Source of the DNA: Coemansia sp. RSA 1804 | Taxonomy: Eukaryota; Kickxellomycota; Kickxellomycetes; Kickxellales; Kickxellaceae | Direction: 5' to 3' | NCBI GenBank assembly: GCA_027578815.1 | Contig: JANBTH010000330.1 | Span: 1 to 20,531 of the forward strand | Length of the DNA: 20,531 nt | Shown: one piece after another, positions 1 to 8,194 of the stretch | Numbering within the stretch: the stretch's first letter is position 1 | Layout of the letters: every line of letters starts with the position of its first letter | Program-made: the position numbers and the translations under genes | The notes under the pieces: model-generated | Seen by the model: the letters and a program-made list of their open reading frames with translations, nothing else | What the model was told of the DNA's origin: nothing | The model's database searches: none

Positions 1-943
1 GCTGCATGCAACAGTGGCCAAACCATTTTTGGAAACCAAAATCTGCCTGCCTCCCACCAAGCGTCATAAATTTTTTTCGCTCTTTTGCTTTTTCCTCTCC
101 CCCTTTTTGTCTCTATCGTATTTTATATGACCTATTGTAATTGAGGTGTAGTCTAATTTGCCTTCTCTCTCTTGTTTATTAATTCCTTCTCCTCAGAGTA
201 GCAGTTCAGCTTGGCCAGACAACCGCTGTTGCCATCGACACAGACAAAGCGGCCCAAGCAACCACCGCTTTTCATCCAAACTCATTTTCTTCTTTTTACA
301 GCACATACAGCACTGGTTGCCTTTTTCCCTTTTCATAGAACGTGCTTTCTGGATATTTTATCGTTTGCACATTTATCAAGACAACGGCGTTGGAACCATA
401 CACTCTAATATCTATTTCCTTTTTGATCCACTGGGGGTTTCTTCTTTTTCTTTTCCCCGGAATTTGTACAATATTCTATTCTATCTTATCCTAGCAACCT
501 GGATAAAATATTGGGCATACAGCACACGCAGGTGCCAAACTACAAAGTGCTTTGACTGCAACGCTCAGACACCCTCCATTTTCTTTTTTGTTTCTAGAGA
601 ATCATCTGTACAGCACCAGTCTGCAAAAAGACCCCAGAGGCGTTTCGCTTTGCTGCCATCATCTTTCTCTTTAGTCTGCTTTGTTCAGCAATCAGCCTCG
701 TGCTGCGTGTGTTTTTGAAAAAGGGCCCTCATCCCCCTTTTTTTCCACAACGCCTATCTATCTGTTTAAGCGAGAACTAACTCCCCGGGCCTCATTTCCT
801 ATACAGTTGCAGTCAGAGAACTTTTCTTTTCACTAGTTGCTCGGAAAATTTCTCCCAATACGCACGTTAATACAGACGCCGCCTGCCAAGTGTAGTGTGT
901 TCTTTTGTTCTTCTTGTGTGCCTAGCTTTATCGGGAGAAGGGA

Positions 944-964
944 ATGCATACGGACCTTTTGTAG
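944..964 (+). other. Six-codon upstream ORF in the GATA-factor leader
   Basis: The only ATG between 130 and 1254 on the plus strand opens a six-codon frame (M-H-T-D-L-L) that ends at a TAG, about 290 bases before the main ATG. In a leader otherwise free of ATG it is the only upstream ORF a scanning ribosome would meet, so it could tune translation of the GATA factor. That it is transcribed and translated is inference. Confidence 0.4.
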
Positions 965-1186
965 CTTAGAACAACCTGGTTTACTGGACAGAACAATCTT
1001 ACGACCTGTGTTCTTCTCGCTACCGCCTTCTGTTCCATAGTAGTTGCTCTCTGTATTCATCGCTTTTCCCCGCCATTATTACTCACACATCTAGCGTGCA
1101 TATAATAGTCTAGTGCGCCTAATCGTCATACCGCTTGCGGTTTGAAATTTTATATTTGTACAGGGTAGACTCTCTTGCCTTGTCTC

Positions 1187-1236
1187 TTATCTTCTCCTCT
1201 CTAATATTTATTCTTCCTTTCCACTCGTCGTTATCT
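1187..1236 (-). promoter_or_regulatory. GATA-factor binding sites close to the start codon (possible autoregulation)
   Basis: TTATCT occurs at 1187-1192 and again at 1231-1236; on the minus strand both read AGATAA, matching the WGATAR consensus. Further matches on the same strand are at 373-378, 481-486, 754-759 and 758-763. GATA factors of the AreA/Gln3 and siderophore-repressor families commonly regulate themselves or one another through such sites. The leader is AT-rich and the consensus short, so some matches are expected by chance. If the region is transcribed leader, sites this close to the ATG may lie downstream of the transcription start. Confidence 0.35.
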
Positions 1237-1254
1237 TTGAATACCTTATAAGCA

Positions 1255-4005
1255 ATGGCCCCTATCCTGCTAAAGATAAAGGGAACCAAGCTCTTCTCCC
1301 CATTTAATGAAATTGAGGATGTTGGCGACTTGTCAACGCTATGGCGAGTTTGCACAAAGGTCAAGGATTCGCTTGAGAACGGCTCACGCCTAGAGAATCT
1401 TTCATGGCGCCTGTGGCATCTGCACCAGACACTTGAGGCTCGCGGCAAAGGCAGGGACTACCGCAAGCTTTCTCCCGCAACCACTAAACAGCTTGAAAAG
1501 ACAATCCGCCGGCCAGAATATATGAAGAACCCCAAGCCCATGCAGATCAAGGTGCGCCTGGGAAAGTCTAGCGAAAGGCCTGCGGAGGCATCTAGGGGAT
1601 CTGGAAACGACTACGACGAGCGCCACAGAGCGCGTCTAGAGAAGCAGGGCTCACTTGGGAGCAAAGGAAACACAGCTATAACAGGAGGTGCGGGCGTATC
1701 GGCCGCAGCCCTGACACCAATGCAAAGCGCAGCATCGGAATCAACAGAGGCTCCTGCTGGCTCAGCCCTGGGAAACACCGCGGGGCCGGACAACGGAGAT
1801 GATGCGGGAGCCGGCGGCGTTGTTTCATCAGCTTTAAGTGCTGACAATCCGTCTGCGACAAAAGACCATGGCGCCTTCATGCCATCCAGCAACACTGATG
1901 CCAGCACCAACATGCTTGATAAAGCGCAGATGGGTGGCGAAAACAGCGCGGGCCTTGTGGGTGGCACTACCAACACAGGCACAACGGCCGTTGCGGCAGA
2001 GCAGTCTGGCGCTTCCCAGGCAGTTGGTGTTTCTGAGGAGGTCCAGGCATCAGACTTTATGTCATTTGGGCCATCAAGCTTCCTGTCAAGCGGATTTGAT
2101 CTGGATGCGCCGCAGATCGAGATAACGCTTGACGATATATTCTCGGCCAACAGCAACGACTGGTCGCAGTTTGGATTTGCCTCGATGACCAATGGGCCGG
2201 TGCTTGGGATGCCAATGGCGGACTACAGCGGCGGCCAGGGGATGTGGAACAATATGCAGTACCACGGACCCATGCCTATGGCCACGCCCTACGGTATGCC
2301 GAGCCATATGCACATGTCGCATCCGGAGCAGCCCGAGAAGCACCACGATGGCCCGATCTGTGCCAACTGCGGGGTTACATCGACGCCCCTCTGGCGCCGC
2401 TCCATCGACGACACGCTTTTGTGCAACGCATGCGGCCTGTACTATAAGCTACACAACACACACAGGCCAAAGTCCCTGCGCTCAAACGCTTCTCGAAAGG
2501 AGGGCATGGACGAGGATATCCCGAAAACCGTGTGCACAAACTGCAAAACAACCACAACGCCTCTCTGGCGGCGGGATGAGAGTGGGAATGCGCTGTGCAA
2601 CGCGTGTGGCTTGTACTACAAGCTGCACAAAGAAAACAGACCCATTACTCTCAAGTCGGATGTGATTCGGAAGCGCCAGCGGCACGATCCAACGTCGGCG
2701 GCGCCACGGAAAAGACAGCAGTCCCGCAGCATATCAAAGCAGACGGCAACGGCAGCAGCCACACAGACCGCCGATGCTACAGAGTCATCATCCAGCGCCT
2801 CATCCGCCTCGCCAACACCAGCCGCCTCAGCCACAACGCCAAAGAGCGCCAAAGCTGCTGGATCATCCAGATCAGGAAAAGGGAAAACCAAATCTACAGC
2901 GCCGCCTGAACCCGATCTGGTACACTTGTCTGAGCTTCATAAGAATACCCAGCCCATACCAGCAACCGATGGCGACTCTGGCGATGTCCCCATGGCGTTG
3001 GCTACTCCCTTTTCGCATGATCCAAACACTCCGCAGTCCGCGCCTCCAGTGTCGTACTCTGCTAACGGAATGCAGTTGCTCAACAGATCAGATACACAAA
3101 CAAGCATCGAGCACACCTACCAAAGCTATGTGCACGGCAGCAATACCGGCCACGGCTTGGAACATAGCACGTCACTGCAGCACCCGGGAGACAGCTATTC
3201 GGTAGCCAGAACAGATGTAGACTACAAAGACGTGTCGAATCCACAATTTGGCATTGCGGAAATCACAGCAGCTAATGATCGGCCGCCGCCTCTGCAGTAC
3301 TCGGCAACGCTGCCAATTCATAGATTTGATGGGACTGGAAGCGGGCAACAGGTTTCCTTTGGGTCAAGTAATGGCAACAGCAACAGCAACAGCAAAAGTA
3401 TCAGCAACAGCAACACTGTTCCGCGAACGTCAAGTGGGTCGATTAATATCCCCATGTCGCCGCCGCTATCTGCCAGGCCTAGCTCTTACTTTAACCGCCC
3501 ATCTGGCACACTCAACCGGCCAGCCACGGTTCACGACCAGACAGGCACGTCGGCGGCGATCCAGGCGTCGCTGCCATCATTTCCGTCGCTGGGATCATCA
3601 GTCCATAGTGGTAGCCAGAGATACGACTCTGGCTCAGGCGGAGTCGGCGGAGTAGGGCTGCTGCATACCACAGCTAGCCTTCAGCCCATGGGTGGCGGTA
3701 ACAGCGGCAGTAGACAAACGGCGGCTGGCGCTCCTCATTACAGCCAGCAGCAGCAATCATCTCTGCTGAACCACCATCCGTCATCGCCGATCCATGCAGG
3801 CCACGGCCACAGCCAGGGCGTGCCTTTGACAGCCACGTCAACCGCAACCACATCGGAGCCTAAGCATCAAGCGGAGCGCCAGCTTCCATCGCTCGCCGAG
3901 CTGGCCACTGCATCAAGTACGCATAATAGCGACTCGTTCCGCTATGCGCGCCAGCAACAGCAGCAGCAACCACGAGGAGCGCAGTACCAGTCACTGAATC
4001 CGTGA
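1255..4005 (+). CDS. GATA-type zinc-finger transcription factor, two fingers, AreA/Gln3-type N-terminal domain
   Basis: Predicted 916-residue intronless nuclear regulator. Residues about 26-62 (LSTLWRVCTKVKDSLENG, then LSWRLWHL) match the fungal AreA/Gln3 N-terminal domain (DUF1752). An acidic/aromatic stretch (LDDIFSANSNDWSQFGF) near 290-310 may be an activation region. Two type-IV zinc fingers, both CX2C-X17-CX2C, use Cys369/372/390/393 and Cys427/430/448/451; each has TPLWRR and LCNACGLYYKLH. The linker of 33 residues has no cysteine, unlike the Cys-rich linker of Fep1/SreA/Urbs1 iron repressors. A basic stretch (RKRQRH, later RKRQQSRS) after finger 2 is a likely nuclear signal. The rest is disordered, with Asn/Ser and Gln runs. 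The ATG follows an A-rich context (agcaATGg). Nitrogen-metabolite regulation is the likeliest role from the N-terminal domain, but the dual fingers leave iron or developmental control open. Confidence 0.9.
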   Translation: MAPILLKIKGTKLFSPFNEIEDVGDLSTLWRVCTKVKDSLENGSRLENLSWRLWHLHQTLEARGKGRDYRKLSPATTKQLEKTIRRPEYMKNPKPMQIKVRLGKSSERPAEASRGSGNDYDERHRARLEKQGSLGSKGNTAITGGAGVSAAALTPMQSAASESTEAPAGSALGNTAGPDNGDDAGAGGVVSSALSADNPSATKDHGAFMPSSNTDASTNMLDKAQMGGENSAGLVGGTTNTGTTAVAAEQSGASQAVGVSEEVQASDFMSFGPSSFLSSGFDLDAPQIEITLDDIFSANSNDWSQFGFASMTNGPVLGMPMADYSGGQGMWNNMQYHGPMPMATPYGMPSHMHMSHPEQPEKHHDGPICANCGVTSTPLWRRSIDDTLLCNACGLYYKLHNTHRPKSLRSNASRKEGMDEDIPKTVCTNCKTTTTPLWRRDESGNALCNACGLYYKLHKENRPITLKSDVIRKRQRHDPTSAAPRKRQQSRSISKQTATAAATQTADATESSSSASSASPTPAASATTPKSAKAAGSSRSGKGKTKSTAPPEPDLVHLSELHKNTQPIPATDGDSGDVPMALATPFSHDPNTPQSAPPVSYSANGMQLLNRSDTQTSIEHTYQSYVHGSNTGHGLEHSTSLQHPGDSYSVARTDVDYKDVSNPQFGIAEITAANDRPPPLQYSATLPIHRFDGTGSGQQVSFGSSNGNSNSNSKSISNSNTVPRTSSGSINIPMSPPLSARPSSYFNRPSGTLNRPATVHDQTGTSAAIQASLPSFPSLGSSVHSGSQRYDSGSGGVGGVGLLHTTASLQPMGGGNSGSRQTAAGAPHYSQQQQSSLLNHHPSSPIHAGHGHSQGVPLTATSTATTSEPKHQAERQLPSLAELATASSTHNSDSFRYARQQQQQQPRGAQYQSLNP
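3375..3416 (+). repeat. Imperfect CAACAG microsatellite inside the GATA-factor gene
   Basis: A run of CAACAG-like hexamers, interrupted once, encodes alternating Asn and Ser (GNSNSNSKSISNSNT). It lies in the disordered C-terminal half and is a likely site of length variation between strains. Confidence 0.8.
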
Positions 4006-4133
4006 ACATACACACCATATTTTTCCAGCTCTGTCTTTTCCGTGTGGTTTTGGTATATGCATAACCGACACTAAAGCGGTTAATTTATATCTGTTTAAAA
4101 TATAAAGTCGTCATTAGCAATGCCTGGAGATAA

Positions 4134-4139
4134 AATAAA
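4134..4139 (+). terminator. Candidate polyadenylation signal for the GATA-factor gene
   Basis: AATAAA about 130 bases after the stop at 4005, in the 314-base convergent gap shared with YIP1. Nothing else recognisable lies in that gap. Assignment is by position only. Confidence 0.4.
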
Positions 4140-4319
4140 GCCCATCGAGATCCAGAATCATAGCCATGCAATTGGGTCAGACTCGGATTTATCGCATGTC
4201 TCGGATACCCTGTATCCACACGTTCAAGAATCTGTTTTTTTTTCGATGAGGTTGCTGTGTTGCACAGATCTTGTGAATAAAACGAAGGAAAAAACAATAG
4301 CAATAATAATGGTGATGTT

Positions 4320-5057
4320 TTAGAAGACCGTAAGCAAAGCAAAGCTTGTATAGAAGAGACACACGGGATATGCCACAAGTAACCGCTGCTCAGACATCGA
4401 AAGCACGGTGACAAACATGGTGGCCGAGGAATACGTGCACCACGCAATCGGGAGTATCGCAGCAAAGAGGCCGGGCTGCGTGCTCTTAAAGTCAATCATA
4501 AGCCCGATGCTTCCGAGGAATACAATCGGTAACAGACAGTACCCCAGAATACTGGCTGTCCGCATCACAGCTATGCCGCCCTGGGACATTAGGTTAAGGA
4601 TCGCCCAGATCCCAACGGTCCCCATCAGTCCAACGCCGTAGATGTATCCAAACTGCGACTTGCCGCTCAAAAGCAAGAACGTGCCCAGAATCAGAATAAA
4701 CAGCAGCGGCCCGGCCATGTCGGAGTCGTCGTAGATCTCGGTGTCAAGCGGCTTGAACGGATTGAGCACAGCAAGGGTTTTGGACCTTATGTGCATGAAG
4801 TTGATGCCCAGCTCCTCGAGCAACGGTGCTTCATTTGGGAACCCGCCAGTGCCAAAGGCCGCCACCCACGAGCGCTCGACAATTGGCATTGCTGTTCCAT
4901 ACGACGATGCGTAAAACTCGTCCGCCGAGCCCTGCATTCCGGCGCCGGTTGCCGTCGACGCCGGGTCCACGTATTGTGTCTGGTAGAATTCAAGACCATC
5001 GGCTGGAAGCTGATTTCCGTACATTTGATTCTGGTCGAATAGCACCGAGTGCGCCAT
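4320..5057 (-). CDS. YIP1: YIP1/YIPF5-family ER-Golgi membrane protein
   Basis: Predicted 245-residue Yip1-domain protein, close to the usual family size of about 250. Family members work at ER exit sites and early Golgi with Ypt/Rab GTPases and Yif1 to form COPII transport vesicles. The cytosolic N-terminal half is polar and Tyr/Gly-rich. It leads into the family's PLLEELGIN motif (residues 78-86), then a region ending in DMAGPLLF (113-120) that matches the conserved D-x-AGPL signature. Five hydrophobic segments follow, at about 117-132, 136-157, 168-188, 195-220 and 226-245, ending at the C-terminus as in Yip1. The frame stays open upstream without an ATG for 67 codons; the ATG at 5057 (MAHSVLFDQNQMYGNQ) is the first one and gives the expected length. 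It is convergent with the GATA gene and divergent from TAF5. Confidence 0.93.
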   Translation of the reverse strand: MAHSVLFDQNQMYGNQLPADGLEFYQTQYVDPASTATGAGMQGSADEFYASSYGTAMPIVERSWVAAFGTGGFPNEAPLLEELGINFMHIRSKTLAVLNPFKPLDTEIYDDSDMAGPLLFILILGTFLLLSGKSQFGYIYGVGLMGTVGIWAILNLMSQGGIAVMRTASILGYCLLPIVFLGSIGLMIDFKSTQPGLFAAILPIAWCTYSSATMFVTVLSMSEQRLLVAYPVCLFYTSFALLTVF

Positions 5058-5564
5058 TTTCTCTCCAATTCCGTAATGTGTATGCGTGGGCGTGCAGGAT
5101 GAGTAGGGGGAAAAGAAAGCGATTGAAAGCGAGAACAAACGCAGAATGGGGGTTGATGAGAAAGAACAGAAAAAGAGCGAGGAACTTTGCAACGGAAGAA
5201 GCGCAAACAGCTGCGAATCTGACGCGAGCTGTATAACAAATGTGCAAAACCCCTCCAAAAAATAAACAGCATGCCATGAGCTTTCTTTTTTTCAGCTCTC
5301 AGTTAGAATACCAGATCTTTGGCATTGAGAAAAAAGACACAATCCACCCACTCACGATTGTCCCCCATATCCATTGCGCGTCGCCATTTTTTGGATAGTT
5401 ACATTATTAAATTCGTGATGCTAGCGAAATAAAAAGAAAGCCAAGCCCCTTCAATAGCCGCCTTCATGTCAAGCATTCTTTCTTCTTCTTGTTTTTATCC
5501 GCCTTATTAAAGACCAACTGTACTCTTTTTACATTGCGCTTCTGGCTTGCTTGCCTGTTGTATC
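5058..5564. promoter_or_regulatory. Shared divergent promoter region of YIP1 and TAF5
   Basis: The 507 bases between the two start codons hold no credible gene. The YIP1-proximal 200 bases are purine-rich on the plus strand and contain no CAT triplet (no minus-strand ATG) until about 5270, as expected for a YIP1 leader. The TAF5-proximal part carries TTCTTTCTTCTTCTTG-type pyrimidine runs, typical just upstream of fungal starts. I recognise no specific factor site. Confidence 0.5.
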
Positions 5565-7928
5565 ATGTCCAGCAAAAAGCCAGGGGGTTCGGAGCTGCAG
5601 CAAGCGGCCGGCACTGGCATCAACGCCAGCGGCAGCGCTCAGCAGAATCCAGGAGAAAGTGCATCGTCAGGCGGTACAGCCGGACGGAACGCGTCTCAAA
5701 AGCACATCGAGAAGATTGTGCTTCAATATCTAAAGTCAAAAGGATACAAGGACGCGGAGAAAGCGCTTCGCGAGGATGCGATGCTGGACGCTGCCGAGAC
5801 GACGCTTAGCGACCTTGCCAACGCGTTTCCAACAAGCGAGGTTGGCTCGGATGCTAGCGTGCCCAACTGGATTCTATTTTATAACGAGGCGGAGCAAGGC
5901 AATCCGGACGCGTATAACCAGAGCTACAAGGAATTGCGGCGCTGGATCGATAGCTCTCTTGATGTGTACAAGAGCGAGCTCTATGCTGCCTCCTATCCTA
6001 TTTTCGTCCATTCGTACATGGATCTGCTCCACCGTGGGCTTTTTGAAAAGGCAGCAGAGTTCATGGAGCTCTACAGCAAAGACCACGATGTGTTCCACAG
6101 CAAGGACATTGGCGTTCTGGCAGCCCTGAAGACCAAAGAGCATGTTGAAGAAAACGAGCTTGCCAAGTTGTATCGCAAAAACAAGTATTGCATTCGGATG
6201 ACGCGTGTTGGCTTCGAGCTGCTGCTGTCGTTTTTACAGGACCATCACTATACTCTGCTGATGCGCACCGTCAACCAGCACCTGAACATCAGAACTATTG
6301 ATGGGACTATGCCCATATCGTCAGAGGCCGAAGCCGACGTGGGGATTACTGGGCACACACAGAACCAGCTGGATAGCTTCAACAGCCAAGAGGTTCTACT
6401 CGGGAGCACACCTTTGGATTCATTTGTGCGCGACGAAGTTGAGCGAACTTTGCAAAGCGAGGCTGGTCGGCGTGTAAAGGACAGTATCAGCAGCGAGGCC
6501 AATGGGCTGCTTGACACGTTCTCAAAGGTCAAACACGAGGCTAACACCAACGGCTTGCCCCTACGCGAAGCCATTCCCATGCCGCCGCCGCGAGGAATAG
6601 AGATCGAGCAGCAAATTGCTAGTCTAAAGGCCATACGTAAGCGCATTTCGCTGGGCCCGGCTGCACTTCCTTCTGTCTGCATGTACACACTACACAACAC
6701 AGAAAACACGCTGAATTGCGTGGCTGTCTCCGAGGACCTATCACTGCTTGCTGGCGGGTTTTCCGAGTCGTACATAAAAATATGGAGTCTCAAACACGAG
6801 CCGCTACGTGGGTTTAGCAGCAACATTTACCCGGGATCGGTAAACAGCTTGGATGATGCGGACAAGCTGCGCGAAAAGACAACGGACGACTGTCGCAAAC
6901 TTATCGGCCATTCGGGTCCTGTCTTTGGCCTGGACATTAGTTTTGACTCCAAATACCTGATCTCTGCATCCGAGGACAAAACGGCCAGGCTTTGGAGCTT
7001 GGACACATTTACCAACGTGGTTTGCTACAAGGGACACAACTATCCCATATGGGACGTTTCGTTTGCACCGCAAGGATTCTACTTTGCTACAGCCTCGCAC
7101 GACAGAACCGCTCGCCTTTGGAGCTGCGACCATATATATGCACTGCGCATCTTTGCTGGCCATCTATCCGACGTCAACTGTGTCCGCTTCCACCCAAACT
7201 CAAAGTACGTAGTCACTGGCTCCTGCGACAAAACTGTCAGACTCTGGGATGTGCAGCGTGGAAGCTGTGTGCGCGTGTTTACAGGGCATACCGGGTCAGT
7301 CGATACCGTTGCCGTCTCGCCAGACGGACGCATCATGGCTTCTGCGGGCGAGGACCAGACAGTCAATGTATGGGACCTTGGCTCTGGGCGGCGCATGGAC
7401 ACGCTGAAAGGACACACCGGTTCGGTATATTCTCTGGCATTCAGCCAGGAGGGGACGCTGCTCATTTCAGGCTCAGCAGACGAGACTGTCAGAGCGTGGA
7501 ATGTAAAGCGGTCTGCCTCCGCGAGCGATCACCCGATAATTGTTAGCCGAAGACTCGAGAAGCAGAGTATCCAGCAACAGCAGGAGCAAGATAGGGCTGG
7601 AACGCATGAGGATGAAGCCAACAACGAAAATGGGACGGCTGGTCGTGAAAAGCAAAAGAACAAGGTTTCGGCTGAAACGCACCCAGATGCCATGGATGTC
7701 GATTCAGCCGAAGGCAAAGATACTGCTGAAAAGAACGGTTCAAAATCTTCAAAACCAGAGTCGCCCAGTGAAGGCAAGAAAAGAGATGCCGCTGGAATCT
7801 GGAAGTCGAAACGGACAGAAGAAAGCGAAGCATTGCTAGAAACCTGGAGGACCAAGAGCACCCCCGTATACAATGTCGCCATGACCAAACGAAACCTTGG
7901 AATAGCCATTGGCGCTTTTTCTTTGTAA
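5565..7928 (+). CDS. TAF5: TAF5, WD40-repeat subunit of TFIID (and of SAGA in fungi)
   Basis: Predicted 787-residue scaffold subunit of the RNA polymerase II general factor TFIID; fungal TAF5 is usually shared with SAGA. A LisH-like helix pair lies at about 46-75 (IEKIVLQYLKSKGYKDAEKAL). The TAF5 NTD2 domain spans about 118-245 (YKELRRWIDSSLDVYKSEL, YPIFVHSYMDLL, HDVFHSKDI). WD40 repeats start near 375, each with GH and WD-type ends, for example GHSGPVFGLDISF, SEDKTARLWSL, SHDRTARLWSC, GSCDKTVRLWDV, GEDQTVNVWDL and GSADETVRAWNV. The last strand, TKSTPVYNVAMTKRNLGIAIGAF (763-785), is the conserved TAF5 C-terminus. Between it and the previous blade lies a charged, disordered insert of about 110 residues (650-760). 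The ATG at 5565 (MSSKKPGG) is chosen; the frame continues upstream only to non-ATG codons. Confidence 0.95.
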   Translation: MSSKKPGGSELQQAAGTGINASGSAQQNPGESASSGGTAGRNASQKHIEKIVLQYLKSKGYKDAEKALREDAMLDAAETTLSDLANAFPTSEVGSDASVPNWILFYNEAEQGNPDAYNQSYKELRRWIDSSLDVYKSELYAASYPIFVHSYMDLLHRGLFEKAAEFMELYSKDHDVFHSKDIGVLAALKTKEHVEENELAKLYRKNKYCIRMTRVGFELLLSFLQDHHYTLLMRTVNQHLNIRTIDGTMPISSEAEADVGITGHTQNQLDSFNSQEVLLGSTPLDSFVRDEVERTLQSEAGRRVKDSISSEANGLLDTFSKVKHEANTNGLPLREAIPMPPPRGIEIEQQIASLKAIRKRISLGPAALPSVCMYTLHNTENTLNCVAVSEDLSLLAGGFSESYIKIWSLKHEPLRGFSSNIYPGSVNSLDDADKLREKTTDDCRKLIGHSGPVFGLDISFDSKYLISASEDKTARLWSLDTFTNVVCYKGHNYPIWDVSFAPQGFYFATASHDRTARLWSCDHIYALRIFAGHLSDVNCVRFHPNSKYVVTGSCDKTVRLWDVQRGSCVRVFTGHTGSVDTVAVSPDGRIMASAGEDQTVNVWDLGSGRRMDTLKGHTGSVYSLAFSQEGTLLISGSADETVRAWNVKRSASASDHPIIVSRRLEKQSIQQQQEQDRAGTHEDEANNENGTAGREKQKNKVSAETHPDAMDVDSAEGKDTAEKNGSKSSKPESPSEGKKRDAAGIWKSKRTEESEALLETWRTKSTPVYNVAMTKRNLGIAIGAFSL

Positions 7929-8004
7929 CAGTTTGTCAAGTTGCATTCTTTTTCCCCAGCATGTAGCGCAATTATCATGTTTGAGGCTGGTAATCTGTCA
8001 AAAG

Positions 8005-8010
8005 AATAAA
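8005..8010 (+). terminator. Candidate TAF5 polyadenylation signal
   Basis: AATAAA 77 bases after the TAF5 stop, in the convergent gap before the 3' end of the next, minus-strand gene. Confidence 0.5.
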
Positions 8011-8194
8011 CTAAAGAGTAAAAATTACGGATAAGAACATCTCTAACAGGCTCGACCGGGCAACCTCTTCTAAACGTCACCCGCTGGATCTGTTGTCAAT
8101 GCGTTCCTCGAAAACGCAGAGCACTTGTTCTTCAAGGAAAGATATGTGCCAAAAAGCCAGTGGGCCATTGTGCACTGTAGAAACTGCACCTTTA

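Larger units (their letters stand above)
1..1254 (+). promoter_or_regulatory. Promoter and very long pyrimidine-rich 5' leader of the GATA-factor gene
   Basis: No convincing gene lies here. The plus strand is rich in T and C, with many poly-pyrimidine runs. A TATA-like stretch is present near 119-127. From 130 to 1254 I count a single ATG (944-946) on the plus strand against 21 CAT triplets, which are ATG on the other strand. This is the pattern expected if most of the stretch is a transcribed 5' UTR of the gene starting at 1255. A pyrimidine run ending in CAG near 195 could be a 3' splice site, so part of the region may be a leader intron. Several GATA-type sites (WGATAR, all on the minus strand) are scattered in it. 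The long open frame at 158-718 has no ATG and looks like a composition artefact. Confidence 0.6.

Noticed and set aside
158..718. Open frame of 186 codons in the GATA-factor leader
   Set aside because: It opens at a TTG and contains no ATG, the product is a Ser/Phe/Arg mix with no domain, and the T/C-rich composition makes stop-poor frames likely.
2086..2346. Antisense and alternative-frame ORFs inside the GATA, TAF5, HNH and FPGS-like genes
   Set aside because: All are shorter than the conserved sense frame they overlap, show no domain, and are explained by codon composition of the real genes.
1255..4005. Reading the GATA factor as a Fep1/SreA/Urbs1 iron repressor
   Set aside because: It has two fingers, but the Cys-rich linker typical of that family is absent and an AreA/Gln3-type N-terminal domain is present.
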